Assembly: GCA_025980355.1 (NCBI GenBank)
Contig: JAICXR010000048.1
Span: forward strand, 1-12,767
Origin: Chloroflexota bacterium
Lineage (GTDB): Bacteria; Chloroflexota; UBA4733
Length of the DNA stretch: 12,767 nucleotides
Direction of reading: 5' to 3'
Shown: piece by piece, positions 1 to 6,965 of the stretch
Layout of the letters: every line of letters begins with the position of its first letter
Position numbering within the stretch: the stretch's first letter is position 1
Notes under the pieces: generated by a model
Seen by the model: the letters and a program-made list of their open reading frames with translations, nothing else
Database searches by the model: none
What the model was told of the DNA's origin: nothing
Position numbers and translations under genes: made by a program

Positions 1-3000
1 GCCAACCGTCGCATCGCGCGCCAGGTTCGCCACCAACGTCAACGTCGGCTTGCCTTCGGTCAGCGTGCCGGTCTTGTCGGTGCAGGTCACGTCGACCCGG
101 CCCAGCGCTTCGACGGCGCCCAGGCGGCGCACCAGGGCCTTCCGACCCGCCAGGCGGGAGGCCACGGCGGCCTGCCCGATGCCGGACAGCATCGGCAGCC
201 CTTCCGGAACCGCGGCGATGGCGATGCTGGCGCCGATCCCTACCTGGGTCAGCATCGGCTGGCCGCGCAGGAAGCCGGAGGCGATCACGAGGAGGCCGCC
301 AATGCCGGCGACCGGCCAGAACTGGCCCAGGATCGCGCTCAGTCGCAGCGCCAGCGGGCTGGCGTCGGTATCGTCCACGTTGAGCGCCGCCGCGGTCGCG
401 CCCAAGCGCGTGCCGCCTCCGACCGCAAACACGACGGCCCGGCCACTGCCGACGGTGACGTCGCTGCCCTCCAGCACGATCCGGCTGCCGTCGCTCAGGC
501 CGTCAGGAGCCTTCACCGCCGGCAGGGACTCGCCGGTAAGAGCCGACTCGTCGACTTCTAGGCTATGGCTGCTCAGCAGCCGGGCATCGGCGGCGATATG
601 GTCGCCGGGTGACAGCACCAGAATGTCCCCCGGCACGATTCGGTCGATCGCCACGAGTTCCGGGCGGCCATTCCGCAACACGCGGCCCGTGGGGGCGCTC
701 AGGCGATTGAGGGCGGCGGACGATTGGTCGGCGCGCCGCTCCTGCCAGACGCCGACACCGACGCCGACACCGACGGTCGCCACGATCAGGAGGACATCCA
801 CCGGCGAGCCGAGCGCCGCGGAGACGCCGGCGCCGACGAGCAAGATGCCGGTGATGGGCGTGCGGAGCTGGTCCCAGAGCTGGCGACCCAGCGTCTGCCG
901 GACGCCAGCCGGCGTGACCGCCCGCTGGCGCGCCGCTGCCTCCTCCGCGCTCAGGCCCTCCGGCGAGGAGCGGAACGTCGCCAGCACCTGGTCGATCGGG
1001 CGGCGGCCCCAGCGCTCCGGCTGCGGGTCGACCACGTGCGCCAGGGCGGAACGCGGGCGGGCGCCACCGCGCAGGCGCGCCCAACCGTCGACGATCGCCA
1101 GGAGTGCGGCGCCGGTGACGCCGAGCGACGCACGCTCGAAGCCCGGCTGGCCGGCCAGCCCCCACACGACGCCGCTCGCATTGGCGATGAGGGACAGTCC
1201 AACTGCGTCGCGCGTCGCCGAGTGCGCCCGTGCCGTGGCGGCGATGATCGCACCAACGGCGGGGAGATCCGGCGCCAGCATGTCGGCGCGGGCCGCGAAG
1301 CGATCGCTCCGTCCGGACGACAGGCCAACGGCGAGGTCGCAGGCGGCGAAGGCCTCCGCCGCCTGGGCACTGTCCGAGAGCACAGCCACCACGTCGCCCT
1401 GGTCCTGGCGGGCCCGCACGGCGGCGGCGAGGTCCTCCTCCAGCAACACCGGTACGCCGGCGCGGCGGGCAACGGCGAGCGTCGCGGCGCGGTCGCCGCG
1501 GGAGACGATGGCGACATCGACGCCGTGGCGCCGGCAGACCTGGAGCAGGCCCGGCGCGCCGGGCGCAAGATGGGGGCGCAGCGCGAACAGGGCCAGCGGC
1601 CCAGGGTCGTCGGCGCGCCGCAAGGCCAGTAGGATGCCGCCCCGCGCCCGCTGACGCTCCGTCGCCGGCAAGTCCTGGTCGCCCGCCGGCCCCAGCGTGT
1701 AGCGGACGCCCTCCAGCGTCGCCGTGGCGACGTTGCCGTCGAACGCCCCGTCACGGACATCGAGGTCGGCCGAAGCGCGGAATGCGCCGCCCCAGGGAGA
1801 GCCGGCGGCCGCAGCGACGGCGGCCGCCAGGGTTAAGGCCGCGTCGGCGTCATAGCTATCTACGAGCGGCACGGCACTGGAGGCTTCCAGGCCATCGGTC
1901 AGCACGCGCGCGCCGTCGAATAGCAACAGGTCCGGCAGGCGGCCGCCGCGCTCCGGGCGCGTTCCGGCGATGATGACCCCTGCCCGCAGCATGCGCGCCG
2001 CGGCGCCCGTGGTTGCCGCCTCCGCCCCGATGAGCGCGGCGCGCGGATTGACGAGCACCAGGCCGGCCAGCGCCCCGAATGGCGAGCGCGTGCGCACGCC
2101 GGTGACGGCGGCGTAGAGGAGCGACACCGGCGCAAGGGCGTTGCTGTAGCGGTCCAGCAGCGTCGGACGCGGCGGCGTGGTGCGCTCTTCGGGCGGAAAT
2201 GGCGTATCGCCCTGCAAGGTGACGAGCAGGGGGCCGCCGTAGATGCGGTCGCCGGCCTCAATCGTCGCCCCGGCCCGCAACGGCAACGGCAGGCCATCCG
2301 GCCCCAGCGCCGTGGCCCCGCCCTCCACCACGATCGCATCCAGGGGGGCACGATCACCGGCATCCAGGCGCACCGTCGCCCCCACGTGGGCGGGGACGCG
2401 GTCGGCTTCCCGCTCCTCGTGCTGCCGCCAGGCGGCGCGCCGGGCCGTCACCTCCGTCACCAGGCGCAACGCCTCCGTCCCGGCCAGCGCCAGGCCGAGC
2501 GGATTCGCCGACAGCGACAGGGCGATGATGTTGACGCCCCCGACCGCGAAATCGGTCACGTTGCGCCCCAGCAGCTCGCGCAGCCCGAAGCGGGTGACCG
2601 GGAAGGCCTGCAGGATGGAGATGATGCCGGCCGTCTGGGCGGCGCCGGCGGAAAGCGCGGTGATCTCGCCGCCGGCGACCGTGCGCCGTCCGGCGAGCAG
2701 GAGGAAGCCGAGGCCCGCCGCGACGAGACGGGCGGCGCTCTGCACCAGCGGCGCCGGGTCGAGGGGATGGGTCGGCCGGTCTTCCACGCCGAAGTCGGGC
2801 AACTCGACGTCGGCGATCGTGGCCAGCACGTCGTCGAGCTCCGTCTCATGACTGCGGAACTCCACCAGCACCCGCCCGGTCAGGGCATTGGCGGTGGCGC
2901 GGACGCCCGGATGGCGATGCAGACGGTCGACCACCCGTTTGGCCAGCTCCGGGTCCCGGTCGAGGCCTCGGACGGTGATGTGGGCCCGCGCGACGGGCCC

Positions 3001-3339
3001 GAGCGGGAGGGTCCCGCCGAACGGCAGCGGCACGCCGGCCCGCTCCACGATCGCGTGCGGCGCCCGCGCGTTGGCCTGGGTGGTGACGTTATCCTCGATA
3101 TCCGAGTAGTCGCGCTCCCCCGTGCGCGGCGACGCCACGGCCAGGAGCGCCCCGGCGTCCGTACGCCGGGGATCGAACAGGACCAGCGCGTTGCCGGTGA
3201 GGCGGTTCACCCGGACGCCCGTGACACCGTCGACCGCCAGCAGCCGGCGTTCCAGGTCCTCCTCCGCCCCGTCCGTGAGGCGACCGACGCGCAACCGCAC
3301 CCGCCCGGGCAAGGAGTGAACGACCTGCGGACGATCCAT
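1..3339 (-). CDS. CtpI-like double P-type cation ATPase (3' end beyond window)
   Basis: The frame is open from ATG 3339 to the window edge: 1113 codons with no stop. It encodes an integral-membrane ATP-driven cation pump. Two ferredoxin-like (HMA-fold) modules lie at about residues 1-65 and 114-175; neither has the metal-binding CxxC. Membrane helices and a degenerate ATPase core follow, with FDGARVLT at 474-481 where DKTGTLT would be expected. From about residue 780 a second, intact P2-type core starts: TGES 935-938, PEGLP 1045-1049 and catalytic DKTGTLT with Asp1088. PEGL rather than CPC argues for a Ca/Mg/monovalent-type pump over a heavy-metal pump. The layout matches mycobacterial CtpI (about 1600 aa), so roughly 400-500 residues should lie outside. 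The stop of the upstream isomerase gene is 31 bp away, which suggests co-transcription. No SD is visible at the start; an in-frame GTG directly precedes the ATG. The transported ion is unknown. Confidence 0.9.
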   Translation of the reverse strand, partial: MDRPQVVHSLPGRVRLRVGRLTDGAEEDLERRLLAVDGVTGVRVNRLTGNALVLFDPRRTDAGALLAVASPRTGERDYSDIEDNVTTQANARAPHAIVERAGVPLPFGGTLPLGPVARAHITVRGLDRDPELAKRVVDRLHRHPGVRATANALTGRVLVEFRSHETELDDVLATIADVELPDFGVEDRPTHPLDPAPLVQSAARLVAAGLGFLLLAGRRTVAGGEITALSAGAAQTAGIISILQAFPVTRFGLRELLGRNVTDFAVGGVNIIALSLSANPLGLALAGTEALRLVTEVTARRAAWRQHEEREADRVPAHVGATVRLDAGDRAPLDAIVVEGGATALGPDGLPLPLRAGATIEAGDRIYGGPLLVTLQGDTPFPPEERTTPPRPTLLDRYSNALAPVSLLYAAVTGVRTRSPFGALAGLVLVNPRAALIGAEAATTGAAARMLRAGVIIAGTRPERGGRLPDLLLFDGARVLTDGLEASSAVPLVDSYDADAALTLAAAVAAAAGSPWGGAFRASADLDVRDGAFDGNVATATLEGVRYTLGPAGDQDLPATERQRARGGILLALRRADDPGPLALFALRPHLAPGAPGLLQVCRRHGVDVAIVSRGDRAATLAVARRAGVPVLLEEDLAAAVRARQDQGDVVAVLSDSAQAAEAFAACDLAVGLSSGRSDRFAARADMLAPDLPAVGAIIAATARAHSATRDAVGLSLIANASGVVWGLAGQPGFERASLGVTGAALLAIVDGWARLRGGARPRSALAHVVDPQPERWGRRPIDQVLATFRSSPEGLSAEEAAARQRAVTPAGVRQTLGRQLWDQLRTPITGILLVGAGVSAALGSPVDVLLIVATVGVGVGVGVWQERRADQSSAALNRLSAPTGRVLRNGRPELVAIDRIVPGDILVLSPGDHIAADARLLSSHSLEVDESALTGESLPAVKAPDGLSDGSRIVLEGSDVTVGSGRAVVFAVGGGTRLGATAAALNVDDTDASPLALRLSAILGQFWPVAGIGGLLVIASGFLRGQPMLTQVGIGASIAIAAVPEGLPMLSGIGQAAVASRLAGRKALVRRLGAVEALGRVDVTCTDKTGTLTEGKPTLTLVANLARDATVG

Positions 3340-3370
3340 CACGGCAGCGTCGGGCCCGGCCTTGCCCGGG

Positions 3371-4420
3371 TCATCCCTTTCTCAATCCCTCAATGAACTG
3401 CTGATTGAGGCCGAGCGCCTCGTAGACGACCCGGTAGGCGCCCACCGCATCGCGCCGGCTCTGCGCGTGTTGCAGGGCCGCGCTATCGATCTTCCGGGCG
3501 AGGTGGTCGATGAACTCCCACTGGATAATGCTCTGCCGCACCGCGGCGACCTGGTCTTCGGTGTACGGGAACAGGTCGTAGCCGATCCGCTCGCCGTGGC
3601 TGCCATACCCCACCTCTTGGAGCGTCTTGGCAAGGGCAAGGGTCTGCATGAAGAAACTGGCGCCGACCATATTGTCGTCGTCGAACTGGCCCCAGCCGCT
3701 ATTGCCGTGCTGGTGCCCCAAGAGGCCCTCCTGATGGAGGAGCATCGCGTATTCCGGCAGGTTCTCCCCGTTCATGATGAGGTGCTGCCAGTCCATATTC
3801 ACCTGGACGTTGCTGGTGTCGACGCCACGATCGGCAACCTTGCGGATCAGCCACATCGTCATCCCCAGGTCGCGCATGAGGATGCGCATCGCCGGCTCGC
3901 TGTTCTTGTGCTCCAGCAGGACCTTGACGCCCTTGTCGTTGGCGTGAGCCACCAGTTGGGCCATGCCGTCGATGAAGTCGTCCCACATCTGGCGGTAGTC
4001 GGCCTGAAACGGGTAGTTATATCCTTCCGCACCCGGCCAGATGATGAAATGCGCCTTGATCTGGGCGGCCATGTCGATGCCGGCCTTCGCCGTGTCCAAC
4101 GCCCGCCGGCGAAGGGCACGGTCAGGGTTAATCAGCGAACCCAGGGCATAGTCCGGGACCGAGAACAGGCCGAGCGCGAGGCAGAAGATATCTTTCGGCC
4201 CCAGAAGGCGCTGAATCGGGGCCAGGTTGCGCTCGTTGATCTCCGTCGGATAGTGATATTCGAAGCCGTCGACGAGGTCGCCGAGGCCGGAGACGGCGCG
4301 TTCGGTCCGCTGCTCCATGCTCTCCTCGTTGGCGGCGGGATGATAGCCGCCGGGCACGAACCGAGTGGCATTGGAGCCGAAGGCCCAGATGCCGACGCTG
4401 TTCTTGATCCGCTCCGCCAT
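3371..4420 (-). CDS. Xylose-isomerase-like TIM-barrel sugar isomerase with rhamnose-isomerase-like metal site
   Basis: This is a 349-aa cytosolic TIM-barrel protein of the xylose isomerase/AP-endonuclease-2 superfamily, expected to interconvert an aldose and a ketose using divalent metal. Visible motifs are IIWPGAEGYNYP (126-137), LLEHKNSEP (168-176), NMDWQH (208-213), GHQHGNSGWGQFDDD (235-249) and GYDLFPY (280-286). Aligned by eye, the ligands would be E170, D210, H213, H238, D247, D249 and D282. The Asp-x2-His and His...Asp-x-Asp pattern resembles L-rhamnose isomerase of the Pseudomonas stutzeri type; XylA has Glu and Asp at the first and fourth positions. The protein is shorter than either family (about 390-430 aa). 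I chose ATG 4420 because GGTGGAGG (4425-4432) sits 4 nt upstream; a GTG at 4432 would lie within that SD. The gene heads a probable unit with the ATPase. The substrate cannot be named; a sugar-phosphate epimerase role is the alternative. Confidence 0.85.
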   Translation of the reverse strand: MAERIKNSVGIWAFGSNATRFVPGGYHPAANEESMEQRTERAVSGLGDLVDGFEYHYPTEINERNLAPIQRLLGPKDIFCLALGLFSVPDYALGSLINPDRALRRRALDTAKAGIDMAAQIKAHFIIWPGAEGYNYPFQADYRQMWDDFIDGMAQLVAHANDKGVKVLLEHKNSEPAMRILMRDLGMTMWLIRKVADRGVDTSNVQVNMDWQHLIMNGENLPEYAMLLHQEGLLGHQHGNSGWGQFDDDNMVGASFFMQTLALAKTLQEVGYGSHGERIGYDLFPYTEDQVAAVRQSIIQWEFIDHLARKIDSAALQHAQSRRDAVGAYRVVYEALGLNQQFIEGLRKG

Positions 4421-4424
4421 TGCC

Positions 4425-4432
4425 GCCTCCAC
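4425..4432 (-). promoter_or_regulatory. Shine-Dalgarno site fixing the isomerase start
   Basis: On the minus strand the sequence reads GGTGGAGG, then CGGC, then ATG at 4420. This strong SD at normal spacing favours ATG 4420 over the in-frame GTG at 4432, which overlaps the SD itself. Confidence 0.65.
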
Positions 4433-4456
4433 CTGCGCCTCCGCCGCCAGGGACGA

Positions 4457-4474
4457 ATTCTAGCACGGTATACT
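4457..4474. promoter_or_regulatory. Overlapping divergent -10 boxes in the isomerase/phosphatase gap
   Basis: In the 61-bp divergent gap, TATACT (4469-4474) is a good plus-strand -10 box. The usual 6-8 nt to the start point puts transcription at or beside ATG 4482, giving a leaderless mRNA. On the minus strand TAGAAT (4462 to 4457) would start transcription near 4450, leaving a leader of about 30 nt that carries the isomerase SD. Neither box has a convincing -35 partner. The two promoters lie within 18 bp, so they could compete for polymerase or share one regulator. The promoter reading is inference from motif match and position. Confidence 0.5.
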
Positions 4475-4481
4475 CCCGGCC

Positions 4482-5402
4482 ATGCGATTGGATGTGGCGG
4501 GGCGATCCGACGTCGGCAAGGTGCGTTCGCTGAACGAAGATCGCTACGCCATTCGCCGCGTCGGCGCCGCTGGTGACGACGAAGGCGGCGTACTCTGCAT
4601 CATCGCCGACGGCATGGGCGGCTACGCCTCCGGCGACCTGGCCGCCACGCTGGCGGTGGAAATGGTCCTGCACGCCACCGAGCAAGGCGTTGCCCTGCCG
4701 GCGGCGGTGGCAACCGCCAACGCGGAAATCTATCGTCGTTCACTGGCCGAAGCGACGCATCGTGGCATGGGCACGACGATCACCTGCGTCCGCATCGACG
4801 GTGGGCAGGCAGAGTTCGTTCACGCCGGGGATAGCCGGATGTATTTGGTCCGGGATGGCCGGGCACGGCAGCTCACCACCGATCATTCCTGGGTCGCGGA
4901 CGAGGTGCGCGCCGGACGGCTCACGGCCGAGGAAGCCCGTCGCTCCAAACATCGCAACCTGATCACGCGCGCCCTGGGGCTGGAGCAGGAGGTGGCTATC
5001 GACACCGGAACTTGCCCCCTGGTCGCCGGCGACGCCCTGCTGCTCTGCTCGGATGGGGTCCATAATTTGCTCGGCGATGACGACCTGGTCCGGGCCTGTA
5101 CGCCGCCGGCGGAAGAAGGCAGCAACGCCCTCGTCGAAGCGGTCATCGCGCGCGGCGCCCCGGACAACGCGACGGTCGTGATCGCCAGGCTGCTCGGCGA
5201 CGGCGGGGAGCCGCGGGTAGCGGTGACCCGACCGCTGCCCGACCTGGACGGTGGGGAAGTACCGGACACGACCGCCGGCTCCGCCGCGCCACCGGCTCCG
5301 CCGCGCGCGCGGCCGATTTCCAAGATTGCTGCGCTGTGCCTTGCGGCGCTGGCGCTGGCGATCCTGCTGTATTTCGCGCTGGTGCATGGCGTCGCACGCT
5401 GA
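4482..5402 (+). CDS. PP2C-family Ser/Thr protein phosphatase, C-terminally membrane-anchored
   Basis: This is a 306-aa PPM/PP2C phosphatase of the PrpC/Stp/PstP kind, which removes phosphate from Ser/Thr residues using two metal ions and usually counteracts a Hanks-type kinase. All core motifs are visible: SDVGKVRSLNED (9-20), ADGMGG with Asp43, GMGTT (95-99), HAGDSR (114-119), SDG with Asp191, and PDN with Asp228. After the catalytic domain (about 1-235) comes a Pro/Ala-rich linker, then a single hydrophobic helix at about 281-300. The enzyme should therefore sit on the inner face of the membrane. No partner kinase gene is in the window. No SD precedes ATG 4482, and TATACT lies just 7 nt upstream, so the transcript is probably leaderless. 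The frame ends in TGA immediately followed by an ATG. The family call is secure; the substrates are unknown. Confidence 0.95.
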   Translation: MRLDVAGRSDVGKVRSLNEDRYAIRRVGAAGDDEGGVLCIIADGMGGYASGDLAATLAVEMVLHATEQGVALPAAVATANAEIYRRSLAEATHRGMGTTITCVRIDGGQAEFVHAGDSRMYLVRDGRARQLTTDHSWVADEVRAGRLTAEEARRSKHRNLITRALGLEQEVAIDTGTCPLVAGDALLLCSDGVHNLLGDDDLVRACTPPAEEGSNALVEAVIARGAPDNATVVIARLLGDGGEPRVAVTRPLPDLDGGEVPDTTAGSAAPPAPPRARPISKIAALCLAALALAILLYFALVHGVAR

Positions 5403-5855
5403 ATGGGGGACGAGGAGGCCGCTCCGCGCCGTCCAACCGGCCCCCCGCCATGCGCCCACTGTTTCGGCGTCGGTTACACGTGGCGGGACGGCGGCGCCGT
5501 CGGCCTTCATCGATGCCCATTTTTGACCGTAATGTCCACGGTAACGACCCATTCTGGCTACCGACTTGCGCCGAGCCCGACTGCGTGGCATGGTAGCGAT
5601 ACGGAACGATTCAGCAACCTGATCGCAATATGGGGAGAGCAGCATGCAACCGAGCAGCACCGAACAGCCGGTACGGGCGCCGCGCGTACGCTTCGGCGTC
5701 GATCTGCAAGCGACGAAAGCGGAGTACCGCCAGGCCCTATGGGGCTTCCGGGCGGTCGCGGTCCCGCCCCAACCCCAAGACCTGCGACCCCTGGCCTGCG
5801 CCGAGGAGACACAACACGCCCCGGCCTAGCCGGTCCGGCACAGAATGTGCGTTAA
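5403..5855 (+). CDS. Doubtful ORF with a zinc-knuckle-like N-terminus
   Basis: This is a 150-codon frame whose ATG directly abuts the phosphatase stop (TGAATG), as in translational coupling; no SD of its own is visible. Residues 17-39 read CAHCFGVG, about 14 residues, then CP: a CxxCxGxG half-knuckle like those of DnaJ and other small zinc-binding proteins. Beyond about residue 45 the composition becomes ordinary and third-position GC falls, and the frame overlaps the 61-aa ORF at 5644. Either only the first part is a real domain, or the cysteines are coincidence in a GC-rich frame. I do not recognise a family. Confidence 0.25.
   Translation: MGDEEAAPRRPTGPPPCAHCFGVGYTWRDGGAVGLHRCPFLTVMSTVTTHSGYRLAPSPTAWHGSDTERFSNLIAIWGEQHATEQHRTAGTGAARTLRRRSASDESGVPPGPMGLPGGRGPAPTPRPATPGLRRGDTTRPGLAGPAQNVR
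5644..5829 (+). CDS. Small hypothetical protein (61 aa)
   Basis: The ATG follows GGAG (5634-5637) with a 6-nt spacer, a credible SD. The product has a polar start, a central stretch containing RVRFGVDLQATKAEYRQALW (about 14-33), and a proline-rich tail. It has no signal peptide, membrane segment or cysteine pattern. Most codons end in G or C, as in the neighbouring genes. It could be co-transcribed with the 54-aa gene that starts 47 bp later. It matches no family I know. Chance is the main alternative, because long open frames are common at this GC content. Confidence 0.4.
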   Translation: MQPSSTEQPVRAPRVRFGVDLQATKAEYRQALWGFRAVAVPPQPQDLRPLACAEETQHAPA

Positions 5856-5876
5856 CCTGTGGCTATAGGAGTGACT

Positions 5877-6041
5877 ATGGCACATTTGGTTTGGGCGTGC
5901 GATCTCTGTTGGACGAGGCTACTGCAACAAGGCGCCCGGTTGCATAACGTCGGGACCAGTTCGACCCGCTATTGCGAGTGCTGCCGCTGTTCCATCCGGC
6001 CCGGCGGCCGCGTGCTGCGTTTCCTCGTCCCGAGCAAGTAG
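5877..6041 (+). CDS. Small six-cysteine, probably zinc-binding protein (54 aa)
   Basis: ATG 5877 is preceded by AGGAG (5867-5871) at 5-nt spacing, so I prefer it to the in-frame GTG at 5859. The 54 residues contain CDLC (8-11) and YCECCRC (32-38), that is two clustered cysteine groups about 22 residues apart, which could hold one zinc ion in a ribbon-type fold. The tail is basic (R37, R41, R45, R48, K54), fitting a nucleic-acid or partner-binding role, but nothing shows that directly. A strong hairpin begins one base after the TAG. I do not recognise the family. Confidence 0.6.
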   Translation: MAHLVWACDLCWTRLLQQGARLHNVGTSSTRYCECCRCSIRPGGRVLRFLVPSK

Positions 6042-6082
6042 GCCGGAGGGGAGGGGCGCGGCCCGCGCCCCTCCCCTCCGGC
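6042..6082. terminator. Bidirectional hairpin between convergent genes
   Basis: Bases 6042-6060 and 6064-6082 are perfect 19-bp inverted complements around a 3-nt loop (GCC), and the stem is almost entirely G:C. It fills the space between the stop of the 54-aa gene (6041) and the stop of the superoxide dismutase gene (6085), so it can serve both. No run of T follows on either side, so it is not a textbook intrinsic terminator. It may instead stabilise 3' ends, or depend on a factor. Confidence 0.7.
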
Positions 6083-6084
6083 GC

Positions 6085-6702
<618 letters not shown>

Positions 6703-6785
6703 ATCCGATTTCCTCCTTGGATCACTCACGGCCGGGCCACCTTCACGCCGGGCAACATGCCCGTGCCGGCGCGGCCACACCGACT

Positions 6786-6815
6786 AGAGTAGTCAATCGG
6801 GGCCGGCATTGTCCA
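6786..6815 (-). promoter_or_regulatory. Candidate sodA promoter
   Basis: On the minus strand TGGACA (6815 to 6810) resembles a -35 box. It is followed after 18 nt by TACTCT (6791 to 6786), a weak -10. Transcription would start near 6779 and leave an untranslated leader of about 77 nt before ATG 6702. The -35 is good and the -10 poor. No operator is recognised. The rest of the 263-bp gap (6703-6965) holds no gene that I can support. Confidence 0.3.
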
Positions 6816-6891
6816 CTGTTTTCGGACCGGGCCGGCGGCATCGGGAAAAAACGGGCCTGCCTGCTCAAGCGGCCGCCGTCTTGCTAGCCGG

Positions 6892-6897
6892 TACTAT
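6892..6897 (+). promoter_or_regulatory. Candidate -10 box for the fatty-acid methyltransferase gene
   Basis: TACTAT (6892-6897) fits the TAnnnT core of a -10 element and would give a leader of about 62 nt. That leader carries the SD AAGGA (6954-6958), 7 nt before ATG 6966. No -35 is evident at 16-18 nt. A short TAGC/GCTA inverted repeat (6885-6888 and 6899-6902) flanks the box and could be an operator, but four base pairs are weak evidence. Confidence 0.3.
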
Positions 6898-6965
6898 AGC
6901 TACTGCGTTCGCCGTGGACGCGGCGGACGGCATTTGGTCACCAGTCGGGAGAGAAGGACAGGGCC

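Noticed and set aside
50..1654. 534-codon open frame on the plus strand
   Set aside because: It is antisense to the P-type ATPase, whose frame carries every conserved motif; the product is Arg/Ala/Ser-rich with no domain, as expected for a GC-rich shadow frame.
3362..4576. 404-codon plus-strand frame crossing the isomerase gene and the divergent promoter
   Set aside because: It overlaps two well supported genes and the promoter region; the protein shows no family features.
5526..5542. ACCGT/ACGGT inverted repeat as a possible operator
   Set aside because: There are only five base pairs with a 7-nt loop, which is expected by chance, and no promoter is clearly placed beside it.
4740..5660. 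306-codon minus-strand frame opposite the phosphatase gene
   Set aside because: It is a shadow of the PP2C gene; the PP2C motifs decide the strand.
5403..5876. Possible tRNA, riboswitch or other RNA gene in the sparse stretch
   Set aside because: I found no cloverleaf, conserved riboswitch core or long stem there; only weak ORFs are visible.
6703..6780. N-terminal extension of superoxide dismutase
   Set aside because: Family length and the AGGAGG site support ATG 6702; the extra residues look like translated leader.
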